From: Stictocephala bisonia
Taxonomy: Eukaryota; Arthropoda; Insecta; Hemiptera; Membracidae
Assembly (NCBI GenBank): GCA_035578905.1
Contig: JAQJVL010000083.1
Coordinates: 1,386,361 to 1,450,360, forward strand
DNA: 64,000 nt
Direction: 5' to 3'
Shown: positions 11,472 through 24,426 of the stretch, one piece after another
Layout of the letters: every line of letters starts with the position of its first letter
Numbering within the stretch: the stretch's first letter is position 1
The notes under the pieces: generated by a model
Databases searched by the model: none
What the model was told of the DNA's origin: nothing
What the model saw: the letters and a program-made list of their open reading frames with translations, nothing else
Made by a program: the position numbers and the translations under genes

Positions 11472-14071
11472 TTGCTTTAGTTTAGACAATATTCAGGGAT
11501 TTAAATACTCGTAATCTACTTACACGACAAAAAATTGCAGTAATTTCTGCTCAACGCTTTTCATCAGAATTGTCTAAGAAAATTATCCCTAGATTACAAA
11601 ATCAGGAGTTGAAAATAGCCGTTATAAAACTGTAACCTCAACAGTAAGAAAAACAAAAACGATTAGATCATCAGCGTTAACTAAGTGGGTAGGTTATATA
11701 TTGCTATTTAACAGCCAATTACACAAAGAGAAATGTTTAATGTATGTTTCAAGATCTTCATTAAATATTAAACACTTACTTCTTTTCTAGTCATATAAAG
11801 TAAATATTCTAATCAATGTACTTTTACATTACCACGTCCACTTCGAAAGTGGATCTAAAGGGAAGGAACAATATCTGCTGTCGATTTCTGATCATGTTTT
11901 TGTGGTTATTAAGAGTTTAAAATAAGTAATAAATGTACAATGTAAGCTGTATAGGTCGTTATAAACATATTGTTGTATAGTAAAACCTACTCTCTTTAAT
12001 TGAATATAGCCTACTGCGAAATCATGAAATTCTTATTTTTAACAAGAAACTAAACAGTGTCCAGATTATTCCTCATTGATTATTGTCCAGATTTTATTTC
12101 AGAAAAGTAGTTTTATTGGTTTAGGTAACTGAAGTCCTTCAAAATGCCTTTAGCCGTTCTTTTATTTAATGTGGCTGTTTACCAAAAGCCACTTCTGGGA
12201 AGTCGGCAGCCCCAGACAGCCACGCAATGTAGCGTCAGCGAGCAAAAACGTACTTTTATATTTCAACTGTACAGTACGTTTTATTATTATAATGAGTGAA
12301 AACTGTACGATTATAGGGTCCAATATAGGGGACCATAAGTTGATATTATGAAATCAAATACTTAAAATAGTCAAGAATTATTTTCAAAGTTTCACTTACG
12401 TAACTGCAAGAAACTATGAAAGCCCTAAATGATTTATAAAAATCATCTAAAAGTACACTAGATAAGATCTTTACCTATCAAGTTACATTTTAAATTGTTG
12501 TAATACGACCACTTTTACGGACTGAATCTTTATACGATTGAACTGATTGAAATTCACGTTTTGGTCGTTTTTCGAGGACCGAAACGGCCCTCTGAGTTAA
12601 TCTTTATAGATAGATGAAACTGTTTTGTAAATCACTGGGAAATAAAACAAATATATGCAGTAATTAAATTTAAATAAAAAGGATACTTTAGTTGATAACA
12701 CATTAGAGAGAATATTTTCAACTAAGAATATTCTTAACACCTGAGGAAAGACACAAAATATTAAGTTGAACGAAATAAAGCACATGGCAAACTGATGCGG
12801 GCCATCGAGAAGTTGGCAAGCTTGGATACGTGGCACTTGAAAGTTGTCAAGTGTTCAACTTAGCCAATATCGCTGAAAGCTCGACACGTACAAAGATCGG
12901 CATATATCACACGTTTCTTTCACGTGACAATTGTACAGTAAAAATGTCTGGATGAAAATAAATGCTTTATACGATGATCAGTGTTTCTTCGTTGTTTCTT
13001 TTGTGTTAGTTATACTTAAAACACACTTTCTTACTCTAACTGTAAGAACTGTCCATATGAAAACAAATATTAAATAAGTTTTTAAGTGTCTCTTCATTGT
13101 TGTCTGTCATTTTTAATGTTGGATTAATTGTGCTTGAAACACTTTGATGACTCTAACTAACTATAAGAAATGACTATATTAAAAGAAACACTTTGTCATA
13201 TATTCATTGTTTATATATAGTTTCTTTGTCAGTTACTGGATGTAAAGCATACCACAGTAATGCTAACTATAAAAATTATTCGCCAAGATATGTGGTTGAG
13301 TTACGTTATTCGGTCACCTCAATGCTTAAGAAGATTCGTAAAAATATTTCTTTTAATTTCTTTAAACAAAAATCAACAACAAAATGCTCAGTCAAACTGG
13401 GCATAAGAAATCTGCAAACATGCAATCAAAAGTACTCAGACAACTGTTTCATTTGAATGTTGCAAATTTTTTCTTGAAATTTTTAACAATTCGGATTTTT
13501 TTTTAAGTAACGACTTATTTTCATTTAATGCCCAGTTTTTGTTTGGGGTTAGTAAAAGGTAAAATCATTATAATATTATTAAGTTGTAAAAAAGTTAAGT
13601 TAGCTATCAATTACAGTGTATTTTTCATAATATATCTAAAAGTCTTATTTTACTACACAGTATTGGTTTTAAAAGGGATATTTTGACCGTAAACATTTCT
13701 TGTTTTTCTTAACTTAAGTTTTCTTTCTATGTTTTAATTATATATGTTTTATCATATTTGTTTATTAGGCTAATTCATGATTTAAAAATGCTTTATTTTT
13801 AATATTAGCATGTCAAGTAAGCTACATTTACACAAATCAAGCGGTGTTTTGAGATTGTGTATTTAAATTTCATATAAAATACTGAATATAAAACATACTA
13901 AACACGAAGAGGCTAAAAAATGTGAAATATAATATTTAATTGTAATAGCTTAATTTTACCGAACATTTTCAAAATAAAACAATTTCACAAAATGTTTAAC
14001 TCTAGTACAATATAATACAACATTCAACAAAATAATTGTGATAAAGTGACATATTTAATTTTCACGCAACT
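11472..14071. other. A+T-rich spacer with a degenerate tandem repeat
   Basis: No supported gene. At about 12980-13240 there are two to three degenerate units of about 115 bp, each with a GTGTNTCTTCRTTGTT-like start followed by ACTCTAACTRTAAGAA. A small perfect palindrome, TCCACTTCGAAAGTGGA, is at 11839-11855. Frames at 12169-12351, 12597-12836 and 13193-13456 are short, A+T-rich and carry no recognisable domain. Confidence 0.5.
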
Positions 14072-14391
14072 CATATGGTCGTAAATTCAGGCGTTATCTT
14101 GTTGTGTTTGCGCCCTCGTGTGGATGGTGTGGTATGAGGGGGTGGGGAGACATTCCGATGTCGGCAGAAAGAATATCCCATCCCCTCTTATATAAGTTCG
14201 GTCATGAATCAACTGCAGCTCATCCAGACAGATTTATTTCCAGATTTACGTCAGTCGTAATGTGAAAGTGGATTCGCCCTGCAACTTTACGGCATTATAG
14301 ATAATAACACATCACGTGATAAATAAATGTGGAACGCGCTTTAAAAATGTCATGACTTACTTACCCTCAACCAAAATTTAACATCTTACGG
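14072..14391 (-). repeat. Right copy of the widely spaced inverted repeat
   Basis: Reverse complement of 9029-9380, running from ATTCAGGCGTTATCTTGTTG to the CATCTTACG end. It keeps the TATA-like block (CCTCTTATATAAG), the CCAGACAGATTTATTTCCAGA block and the AAATGTGGAACGCGCTTT block. No transposase frame lies between the two copies. Confidence 0.82.
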
Positions 14392-15588
14392 TAAACCAAC
14401 GGTATTTTTGTTTTAATTTAATATTTTTCAAACCTTCTTTTTGTTTTTGCAATTTTTTAAATCTTAAGTGCATATAGTACATTATGAATTTCATCACTTA
14501 TTCTCGTTTTTCGTCTAAGAAATCAAATAAAATATAGTATACAGTTACATTATTTCGCAGCAAAGATGAGAATATGATACTATAATGGTGTCGTGACTAT
14601 TCCTTACATAATCCTGTTATATTTACCTCATAATTTATTGACTGTAAACAGTGATCATTCTTTGCATTGATTTACTTAGTTCATTCAACCTTAATTTATA
14701 AATAATGTTACTCCATGATACTCCAAAATGATACATTATAATTTATAAATAATAATATTAATGCTGAACTACTCCAATAATGTTAAAATAAAAATGTTTT
14801 AATACATCTATAAACATTATCACGGCAAGAAGATACTAATATGTTTTAGAGTTGATATCTTGTACATAAATTTAGTGAAGGCCATATGGAAGGAATAGAT
14901 TTGCCAAGCGAATCACCTTAGTCCTACGCACAGTGATCTACAATACGTTTACTCTTGTGTGCCACTCTACTGGTTCAAAAGGCACGATAAAAAGAGTTAA
15001 CCTTAGATAAAGTTTAGGTAGGGTTGACATAAAGTTTCATAGTAAAATACGGACACCAGATATAAATGGGGGTCTGGTGGGGGGGGGGGCTTTTGTTAGC
15101 TATTTTTTATGATATGCGATTAGGGTTATTAAATTGGGAAAATTATATCAACGGCATTGTGATATTTTTTGTTTCAGAGTAATACAACACTAACCAACAT
15201 TTTTTTTATACTTAAAAAAATAGTTCTTGAAATTTAAGTTAAGTTGGCTGAACTTAATAAATTGTCATAAATCTCCTTGTCAAAATATTAAAAATGTTTA
15301 GTCATTAGTTGTACAAGTTGTACTGGCTGAAGGCCATTCATATTTTTCTGAAGAGATTACTTTTTTAAGTGAAGAACCATTGTTTTTAATGTCTTCAAAA
15401 AATGCAGTACATGACATGTCACTGTTAACTTTTATACTTAGAATAGCTTCGAACTTTCCCACTACAAATCTATTCCAATCGGGTCTCTAGACATTCTTCG
15501 TTACCAAATTCGAACACTCTTTTAAAGTGTTCGTACTTATTTTCGACCAAGTTCAAGATTTGAACACATTTTTTTTTAAGGGGAGGGA
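14392..15588. other. Spacer, with a G run and the left end of an outer element
   Basis: Mostly unique A+T-rich sequence. A run of about 11 G occurs at 15079-15089. At 15019-15060 the motif AGGGTTGACATA and then AAAATACGGACACC mirror AAAATACGGACGTATGGCAA at 17367-17386, and may mark one end of an element into which the 15590-17193 foldback inserted. Confidence 0.45.
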
Positions 15589-15589
15589 A

Positions 15590-17193
15590 GTGTGTGATAG
15601 TACACTACTATCCGTAACAAAACTTTGGAGACTCGAGTTTGGATGACTATAACAACGAAACTAATAAAGCTATGGTGATGGGACTTGTACCAAAATTTTC
15701 ACAATTTTATTGTGCGTTTATTGATGTAAACCAAAAATTTTTCATGCAACATTTGCATATTTTTAATGCGTGCTGAACAAAACAATACACGATTTTACAC
15801 GCCTTTTAACCAAATCTCGACTTTAAAAAATCGCTGAATAAAAACCCGTGCATGAATCGTTTTGAAACTTTAATACGTGATTGGTTATAGTGTTGATAAC
15901 GTAATACTAAAATATAAAAATTGTTCGTCCATTAGAAAAAAAGTTGTTGTAGATTTTGTACAACAGCTTTTTCTCAGCAATGACTGATCGGAATAAGTTC
16001 AACTTTACACTGTTATACAAAGCTAATTTTACATATTCAACTACAAATTGTGATAATCGTTTATAGTACATCATGTATTTTGTAGTGATTTTTACTTGAT
16101 AGCGTAGCGATGTGCACTCAGCCGTGAGTAACAAGCTCGGCGGGATTGCGACGTTGCCGAGTCGCTGCCTGTCCTGCCGTCACCCTGGCTCGTACAAGAG
16201 AAGCTCTCAAGCTTGCGTTAATTTTCCAAATCGCCAGTGAAGAAACAATACCACCTATCAGAAAAATCGAAAATTTTACAGGAGAGACGAAAAACTGTTT
16301 AGTTTTTACAGAATATAACCATACACATACAAATAAATGATCTGTGTTTTAACAGTAATATTTTTTATATTTTTAATCGCCTATGATATATATTCATACA
16401 TATGTTTTGGTCAAACATTAAAGTCAAATTAATTGTTAAAATAGTTAATGTAGGCGGTATTGTTTCTTCTCTGACTGTACGTATTTTGTTAATTTTTATA
16501 GTTTTATAGTTTCAAGACATTCTTTTACTACGGAGGGTAGAGGGTGGTGGACATACCGCTGTGACTCACCGTGTTCGACAGTTCGACCGGGCAACCCCGC
16601 ATTCCGGACGAATACCGGCGGACCAGGCGCATCGGTGGGGTCGGTTACTCACGGCTGAGTGCACATCGCTACGCTATCAAATAAAAATCGCTAAAAAATA
16701 CATGATGGACTATAAACGATTATCACAATTTGTAGTTGAATATGTAAAATTAGCTTTCTATAACAGTGTAAAGTTGAACTTATTCCGATCAGTCATTGCT
16801 GAGAAAAAGTTGTTGTACAAAATCTACAACAACTTTTTTTCTAATGGACGAACAATTTTTATATTTTAGTATTACGTTATCAACACTATAACCAATCACG
16901 TATTAAAGTTTCAAAACGATTCATGCACGGGTTTTTATTCAGCGATTTTTTTTAAGTCGAGATTTGGTTGAAAGGCGTGTAAAATCGTGTATTTTTTTTG
17001 TTCGGCACGCATTAAAAATATGCAAATGTTGCATGAAAAATTTTTGGTTTACATCAATAAACGCACAATGAAATTGTGAAAATTTGGTACAAGTCCCATC
17101 ACCATAGCTTTATTAGTTTCGTTGTTATAGTCATCCAAACTCGAGTCTCCAAAGTTTTGTTACGGATAGTAGTGCATAGTATAATAGTGTGTG
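15590..17193. mobile_element. Large foldback element, 1.6 kb, arms about 540 bp
   Basis: The left arm (about 15590-16132) and right arm (about 16644-17193) are reverse complements. In the 225 bp that I aligned base by base there are 6 differences, about 97 percent identity. The end sequences contain CACTACTATCCGTAAC. The 510 bp spacer (16133-16643) is richer in G+C and begins with a CTCGGC/GCCGAG hairpin. Each arm holds the same frame of about 70 codons (minus 15907-16134; plus, within 16561-16869). Five of the six differences there change the amino acid, which argues against selection on a protein. High arm identity suggests recent insertion or gene conversion between arms. Confidence 0.9.
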
Positions 17194-17304
17194 CATAGTT
17201 TCGATTGACGATTTACCAAAGTAATAGTAATATATTTTTGTCTTTTTTACAATATTAAATATTTAAAATATATTTGTAATACTAAAGGAACAAAAAACAC
17301 GGAC

Positions 17305-17395
17305 ATCTACCAGGTTTTTGCTTTGTATGGTACAGACACAGAACGTAAAATACAAACCGTCCATACAAAATACGGACGTATGGCAACCCTAAGTC
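17305..17395. repeat. Right end of possible outer element (ATGGCAACCCT)
   Basis: The block ends with ACGGACGTATGGCAACCCTA. Its reverse complement matches the AGGGTTGACATA...AAATACGG block at 15019-15060. Together they could be the ends of an older element of about 2.4 kb that was split by the foldback. Only short stretches match, so this is tentative. Confidence 0.4.
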
Positions 17396-17697
17396 TAGGT
17401 ATTTTCAGACTTTTCACATTATTGAAGGTATTATTTACCAATAACTAAATTATTCACCCTCTTATTTGTATGGAGCAATATATTTTACAAGCAGTTTATA
17501 TTTATTAATTTATATTCATAGGCAATTTAAATTAGATTTATACTTGATAGTTTATACTGGCTTTTCAATGTTAGGGGATACACGTTTACATAAAATACAA
17601 GCACGGTACCCGTCCCTCATACGAGGTTTACATATTGCACTTATTGCATTCAGTAATACAAAACATGTACCTACTGGCATCTGTATAATGTATAAGC
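17396..17697. other. Spacer
   Basis: No supported gene. The plus-strand frame at 17466-17834 (122 codons) crosses into the next inverted-repeat element and shows no known domain. Confidence 0.45.
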
Positions 17698-17999
17698 GCG
17701 TACCCCTAGGAAAGAAGACTGTAGGTATCACGCGCATCTCCTATGACGTCACATGGGCGAAATGGCAACAACAAACACAAAAATACTGTTCTAATTTCCT
17801 TAGTTTACAACTCCCGCTGATAAGTGGTAAATAACTTGCCTACTATTTAGCTGAATGCATCCATGCGATAGATAGATTTAGTTACCAGTATTTTATCGAA
17901 TAATCAAACTAGCTGAATTCGCCCATATGACGTCAAAGTCTACTGCGCAGCCTCGTCGTGATACTTACCGTCTTTTCTAGTTACCGTGGGTTGTGGTTA
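17698..17999. mobile_element. Small inverted-repeat element with CRE-like palindromes, about 300 bp
   Basis: The left arm (about 17698-17762) and right arm (about 17918-17999) match in reverse complement. Both have AAAGAAGACTGTAGGTATCAC-type sequence, then TGACGTCA, then YATGGGCGAA. The perfect 8 bp TGACGTCA palindromes lie at 17744-17751 and 17928-17935. TGACGTCA is the canonical CRE site of CREB/ATF-family factors. Because both copies lie in mirrored arms, element structure explains them better than a promoter does. Confidence 0.6.
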
Positions 18000-20900
18000 G
18001 CTTTTAATCCGGTATTTACTTTTGAACTCTGTAAGTTGTTTATTCATTCCAACAGCTAATTAATGAAAATATAATAAACAATTAGTTATTGTAAAATTGG
18101 TATTGGCATAGGGTTTGCATTGCTCCTTTTTAGAACCCCTGGAGTGGTTTCTTGATTGAATTTCAAAATAAAGATAGGCCTATGTGTTAATCAGAGACCC
18201 TAAGAATGTCCATGTAAAATTTCAGATAAGTTAATTCAGTAGTTTTTGTGATTGCGTAACACCATTGACGTGAATGAAGGCGACGAGTAGAAGTAGTAGA
18301 AAGCCCCTTTCCACCATTCAAGGTAAACGAGGTGATCTACTTGTAATTATCTCTACAAGAAGGTCATCTAAAGGTATAAATAGGAAAACATTGCATAATT
18401 GATTGGAAACTAATTCTTTTCCGCATTGAATTTGGTTGTATTACATATGAGTAAGTCGATAATTTATAATTGACGGAAGGCGAAGGCGGTCGTCACTTAA
18501 ATATGCATAACATTATACTCTTATCGTTGGTTTTATTTTCACCAAGACTGAGAATGAACGATTTGAATGGTATATGAGATGTTAGGATTGATTTCCCCAT
18601 TTATATTGAGAATTAAAAATATTCCTATTAATTTCGCATTACTTGTTAGTGGTAATTATTTGATTCAATTATGAAACTGAAATTTTCAGGCGTTCAGTAA
18701 ACTTTAAATAAAAATAATATACTGTACAATTGTATCTAATTTTTTTTGTCACTTAGGTAAGTAATTGCATTAACCTACGATCGATTACATGAACATATTT
18801 GTGGTTTAAATCTAAACACAACGTGAAATCAATTAGGGGGAAAAGATGTCAGCATTGAATAAAAAGCTCACATCTTTTTCAAAACGATAAGAAAAAGGTT
18901 ATGGGCCTATAACCTACAATAATGTAAAACAAAATACTACTGGAATGTTTGATTCTAATCAAGTTAAAAATAACATTGTTTTGGCAACAATGTGATGATT
19001 TACATATTACATATTTAATAATACTAAAAACGTTTTAATCAAATCAGACTAGGTTACGAATAATATATTTTAAAACTATGCTGTAAACAAGCCTTAGTAT
19101 TTAAGTCAAAACAGTGTATTGAATATCGTTTCTTAGAGCAGTAAAATTGTTTTTCTCGTAATATAATGAATGTGTTGTTAAAATTACGTAATTCATGGAA
19201 AATAAACAAAACATTAAGCTTGAAACAAAAATTAAAATATACTACTCAAAGACATAAATAACATCCTTTAATATTGAATGAATAGTAAAAATACTAAATT
19301 AATTTAATCCTAAACACTGCAAATAATTTAGTCAAAGAATTGCGTAACAGGTTTCGATTTTCATAAAATAAAAAATTCAATAAAATATAAGTACTGCATA
19401 AATTTAAGAAAATTCAGTGATGCAATTTAAGATATTACAGTGAACGGTAAATTACGTATAATACAAAGTATGATATTAGTGAAAGAAAACTATTATACAT
19501 CGGAAACATTAGCAACAGATAAGAAAAAAAGGTTATGAATCAAATCTAACACAACATCCTGGAGGCAGTTTATGATGATTGTAAGTAAAATTTAACTTAA
19601 AGAGGTGTCTTTTATATTTTGCTGTTTTTACCTCTCTTTTGAGGGATTATGCGTCAGATATAACACTATTTTCCTTCTTGACATAATCAAAGTAAGTTAG
19701 TGTTATTATATTGTTTTTTTTTTTTTTTCACTGAGAAACGTTATACCTTTGACTGAGGATGACGATTTTTCAGTTTATAAAAGAGTGTAAATAAAATATT
19801 CCTTGGATTTGTGGATCGTATAAGACTAAATTTAATTATTTTTGCAGATTAAACCTAAACAGATCCTTACATAATATTATTTCTGCTACATTTATTTTTA
19901 AGTTATTTAACCTCGTTCGTGTACGTGGAATGATACAGCATGGTAGGGCGTACCCCGTGGGGAACCTGTCCCGGGGAAAGTGCTGTAGCCATGACTGGCG
20001 GAGGAATTTCATTCCGCCCGAGTCGGTATTACGTCATTTGGCCACTACTGAAAGTGAGGTTCCCGCAACTTCCTCTCTTAGCCCTTCCTTGTTCCGTTTT
20101 TCACTAGATGAGAATGTCTATGGCCTTCGGTGCTGTAATGAGACATTCTGGAGTCACCAAGACCCAAATTGGATTCTCACTCTATTGTGACAAATATCGT
20201 TTGAAGTTAAAACGCGTTTAGTATTAATGTATTCCACCACAAATAGGTTTAATAAACTTAGCTATATTGCAGGTTAAATTTACATTAGGTTAGCAGTATT
20301 TAATGAATGATCTTAAAAAGGTACATGACCAAAGAGAAATGTGAGATTTCTTGGTAAAGTAAATTTTATTGGTGAAATTTGAGGTCTTTTTAAACGTGAG
20401 ATAGTTTAATTGTTTTACTTAAATATATTTAAAGAGAATTATCACTTTATAATAACAATAAAACATTTTTTAAATTAACAAAAATATGTTAGTTAAAATA
20501 AAATATTAGTTACAAATACTTTATAAGTATTTAGAGGAATACATTTTCTTAGACAAAACTGACAAAAATAAAAAGGGAACGCTAAAAAAAGAAAAAAACA
20601 GTTGAGGTAAGTTTAAAATTATTCTGTCTGAGAAAGTTCGTTAATACTGTAGTTTTTTTATCAAAACTAAATAATTTTAAAATATAATTTTGAAAAATTA
20701 AAATATTACTTACACTTTTAGCCTTTATATTCATTGCATACCATAAGTTGTGATTCATCTATGTTTATCCATGATTATTACCTGAAATAAATAAAACAGT
20801 AATAAATATAAAATAAACTGTAATATGTACTCGTATTTGACTTACTATTTAAATATATGCATAAATTCAGTTTAAAAATACAAATTAAGTAACAATACAC

Positions 20901-22080
20901 ATAGCATTACAAACAATTTTACAACTAACACAACAAATATCAAAACAGTGTATGGACGTTCCCACTTCAACAAATTTTTTAATAACGTTTTATAAGAACA
21001 TTCATATCGATTGGTGTTATTTCACTTGACTAAAGTTTCGTGATTTTTAAACCTGAAGAAGGTCCAAATATTAGATATATCGATAAGTTTTCTTTTAAAG
21101 AAAAAGACATTGAAAAATATAGTTGAAAATGTAGGGGGGGAAACGTTTCGACGTTTATGATAAATAGCACTCATATCTTTCAAGGACATAAACTTACTAC
21201 TAGTAGATAAAGGCAGCTGTATTTTACCTTTATCGTAGTATCCAATGTAATGGTACCGTTAATTTATGGAATCAAAGATTAACTTGTGGTAGATACTATG
21301 AGAAGAAGCTAACACTGAAGCTAACAGTTGAAGAAGGGAAGTGAAACAAGTAACGACGCTTTCCCTTTCCTCTTTCTTCTACCAACGGTTACAAAGAACA
21401 AGTGAATTTTATCATACGATTTCTCCTCGGTTAGCAAACACGAGTGCTTTCGAAATTTGCAAAAACCAGACAACAACCTAGTAAGATGACAGTGAAAAGT
21501 TCACTGAGAGATATTGTTTTGTAAAATTACTACAAAGTAAAATACAATTTAAAGTGCGTGAATATTTACGATCTGATAAGAACCACTAAGCGAAATAGGA
21601 AAAACAGGGAGCCAAAGACCGTAGGTGACAATGACCCTGGGAATCGATGTCACGGTCGTGGGACCGCGACCAATCTTCTTCAGGCATTTCTTCCACCCGC
21701 TTACTTTTAACGCCCGCCTCTTGAATGGATCGGGTGTTTGTCTATGAATTGGCTCTTTTCATACATAGAAACCGATATATATATATACTGTCATAAATAT
21801 TTCTAATTAAGCCTTTAAAATGTTTTCTAAACATTATTTAAGTAGTAATTTGGATTTGAAATTCATCTCAATAGACGATATTTAAATTTTAGTAGCGAAT
21901 GTATGAGGGACTTATATAATATTTTGTACTTTTTCAAAAAAAAAAAAAAAAAAATCAGTTTAAAGTTTTAAACTGAAGACTTTTGCACGTAAAAATGCGA
22001 AAAGTTATTTATTTAACATTTATTTCATTGTAATTCATTAATAACCTATAAGACACTGATCGTCAAGATAAGGACGAATA
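18000..22080. other. Long A+T-rich spacer with GC-richer patches at 19930-20190 and 21620-21730
   Basis: I see no supported gene in 4 kb. The patch at 19930-20190 contains an 86-codon plus frame with no recognisable domain. The patch at 21620-21730 has no long frame. Either could be an old element fragment or a conserved non-coding block. Poly-A of 17-18 bases at about 21938-21954. Confidence 0.5.
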
Positions 22081-22262
22081 TGAGGGGCAAATGAGTGAGA
22101 TGAGTGTAGATGAACGAGTACAGTCATTGTTACTAAGGTCGACTGTTCCTTAGAAAGAGCTATTTATTAATAGCCAGGGCAACTAAGGAACCTACGGCTT
22201 TACGTGGAATCCAAACCACTTAGTGTCGGTCTGACTTTCAGCTAACTGACAAGCCTGACACT
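22081..22262 (-). repeat. SINE-like repeat, T-arm-hairpin family, copy A
   Basis: In minus-strand sense it reads TTGTCAGTTAGCTGAAAGTC near its 5' side, then a degenerate form of the CTACGTGGTTCGGATTCCAC block, then GTAAAGCCGTAGGTTCCTTA, GTTGCCCTGGCTATTAATAA, and a CACTCAT-rich tail. Related copies are at 23053-23232, 34262-34312, 58115-58262 and 61195-61393. GGTTCGGATTCC resembles a pol III B box and sits in a hairpin with ACGTGG/CCACGT stems. I found no convincing A box, so tRNA origin is not shown. Confidence 0.75.
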
Positions 22263-23052
22263 CGTATCACCTACAATATCCTCAACACTTTTTTTTTAAG
22301 GATAACTAATTTTAATCTAATCGATATTTGACTTCTTACTAACGGTTACTATTATAAAACATTATGTATTATATATTTATTACACCTCACTCATACTTTT
22401 GTCATCAACTGGCCAGGCTGTGTTAAAAATAGTGTGTTGTGAAATCGGACGGAATCATCCAATGGTTTCTGATTTAAATTAGACAGTTTTACGGTCTACT
22501 GATCAGTCTTATTAAGGAACTAATAAACTAGGCTCAAAGCAATATTCCATCTATTTTGCCTTACTCTTTTTATAAACCATTCAAGCCCACATCAAAAATA
22601 ATTATAATCCCAATAAGATACAATCCAAATTATCCTAAAAAAATACAAATAAAATTAAGAACAATCATTGGGGAAATTAAAAATATAATAGTTTTGTTTA
22701 TTAAAATAGTTATATTCGCATTTCCTCATAGTTTTATTGTAAAGACGTGTTTGTTAGTAAAAATTAGTATCAGAATCGTTCAGTCACATGTAAAGTATAT
22801 CTGTGAAATTATTATTTTTAATGATTTAACCATTATAATAAATATGAATTAGTGAATTAGGACAAAGAAGACAACTTTTAGAAGTATGTCTCAAATACAA
22901 TTGACTATAATTGTTTTATTTCTATGAAGACAAACGGCGCAATAACAAATTATACATGAACTAATATATAAATTAGAAATTACAATTTTAAAGGAAGAGA
23001 ATAATAAAAATGACAAAAGAGAGAAATATAAAATACATATAACAACAACAAA
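22263..23052. other. Spacer between two inverted SINE-like copies
   Basis: A+T-rich, about 780 bp, bounded by copies A and B in opposite orientation. The 98-codon frame at 22556-22852 is lysine- and isoleucine-rich with no domain and is probably chance. Confidence 0.5.
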
Positions 23053-23232
23053 TTAGCTGAAAATCAGACCAGCACTACGTGGTTCGGATTCCACGTAAAG
23101 CTGTAGGTCCCTTAGTTGCCCTGGCTGTTGGGCTATTAATAAATTGCCCTTTCTGAGGAACAGTTGAACTCAGTTAGTAACCAGACTACACTCATCCACA
23201 CTCATCCTACACTCATCCTACACTCATAAAAC
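23053..23232 (+). repeat. SINE-like repeat, T-arm-hairpin family, copy B
   Basis: The best preserved copy: TTAGCTGAAAATCAGACC, then CTACGTGGTTCGGATTCCAC (20 bases that fold as a 6 bp stem with an 8 nt loop when the final GT is included), then GTAAAGCTGTAGGTCCCTTA and TTGCCCTGGCTGTTGGGC. It ends in three to four CACTCATCCTA units (23190-23228). A short ATCTTGTAAGA tandem follows at about 23280-23312. Confidence 0.78.
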
Positions 23233-23235
23233 CAT

Positions 23236-24426
23236 TCATATTCGCCTTAAAATACGCACAACGTTGTGTCGGCGTCTCATTTGTAAGAATCTTGTAAGAA
23301 TCTTGTAAGAATAAAAAAATACCCGCATAGTTGAATGCTTTAGCTTATGATCACATAGCAAGGCAGGTGTACATTGTATTCATATTCAACTCAGCAAATG
23401 TGCTACCGATCTTAACTTGGATTGAGGACTGCATACTTGCAAATGTCAACTAGGATGCAACTTATTATTACACTGGCCACGACTTTTTTGTGCTTAACTT
23501 CGAGTATTGATTAATGTTTGATAGCGTAACTGTTTGATTTTTTCAATAACTCCATATCTTTAGTGTAATATAAGCATGTATATTTGATCGTTAAGTTTTT
23601 TGTAACTATTGCCTTTGTCAGATTTAAACTACTAACGTCGATGGAAATCCTAGAGAACTTTTGTATATACATATTCACATTGAGCGTGTCAATCAACAAA
23701 TAATTTTGGTCTCATTTATATACAAGAAATACGATTTATTAAAATCTACCTGGCTACATTTAAAGTTAATGCTAGTAAATCTCGTAAACAAATTTGTTTG
23801 TATTCAGTTATTGTATGAGTTACTGTAGAAACGTTTGACATTCTAGCTCGTCAAGAGTAACTGTAGAGGCAGCTAAACTTTTAGCTCAATTAGGTTTGAT
23901 TTAGTTATATTAAAAGTTAATAAACATATTAAGTGTTAATATTAATTATCTTTATGCTTATGGTTATTTTATTTTTGATAAATATTTCTTACCAATGACA
24001 TTTAGACTTTGAGCCTAACTAAAAGTACAACCACATAATATATTTAAAGATTTTAGCAAGAGATTATTTGTACTAAATTCAACGTTTACTATAAATAAAG
24101 TATGATGTTTTGATACAGGCATTAATTTTATTATAAATATTCCTTCACTCCCTAGACAATTTGATTGCCATTGCAGCCACAGTTGGATTGTTGATGCTGA
24201 TATGATCTTCTTTCCTTGTCGGTTATAGGAGCTGCGGGGGTGAGCACCCTCTCCTCTCCCCATGTCTCTGCAGTGAATTTCGGCGCCAGTCGACCGTAAA
24301 TCGGGAGCTCGATGGCGCGGAACCGTCAAAACAACAGTTTGGAGTACATTCACTGCAATTTGAGCTCATGAGCTCACTCTGCCGGATGGAAGGGTGGATT
24401 TCTGCTGTAGATATACAAGGGAGGGA
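23236..24426. other. Spacer; GC-richer patch at 24215-24420
   Basis: Unique A+T-rich sequence to about 24190, then a GC-rich patch with CTCCTCTCCCC and GGCGCCAGTCGACC. The 112-codon minus frame 24015-24353 spans the patch boundary and changes character along its length, so it does not look like one exon. Confidence 0.45.

Noticed and set aside
15907..16869. A conserved protein in the foldback arms
   Set aside because: The frame is mirrored because the arms are copies; five of six differences change amino acids.
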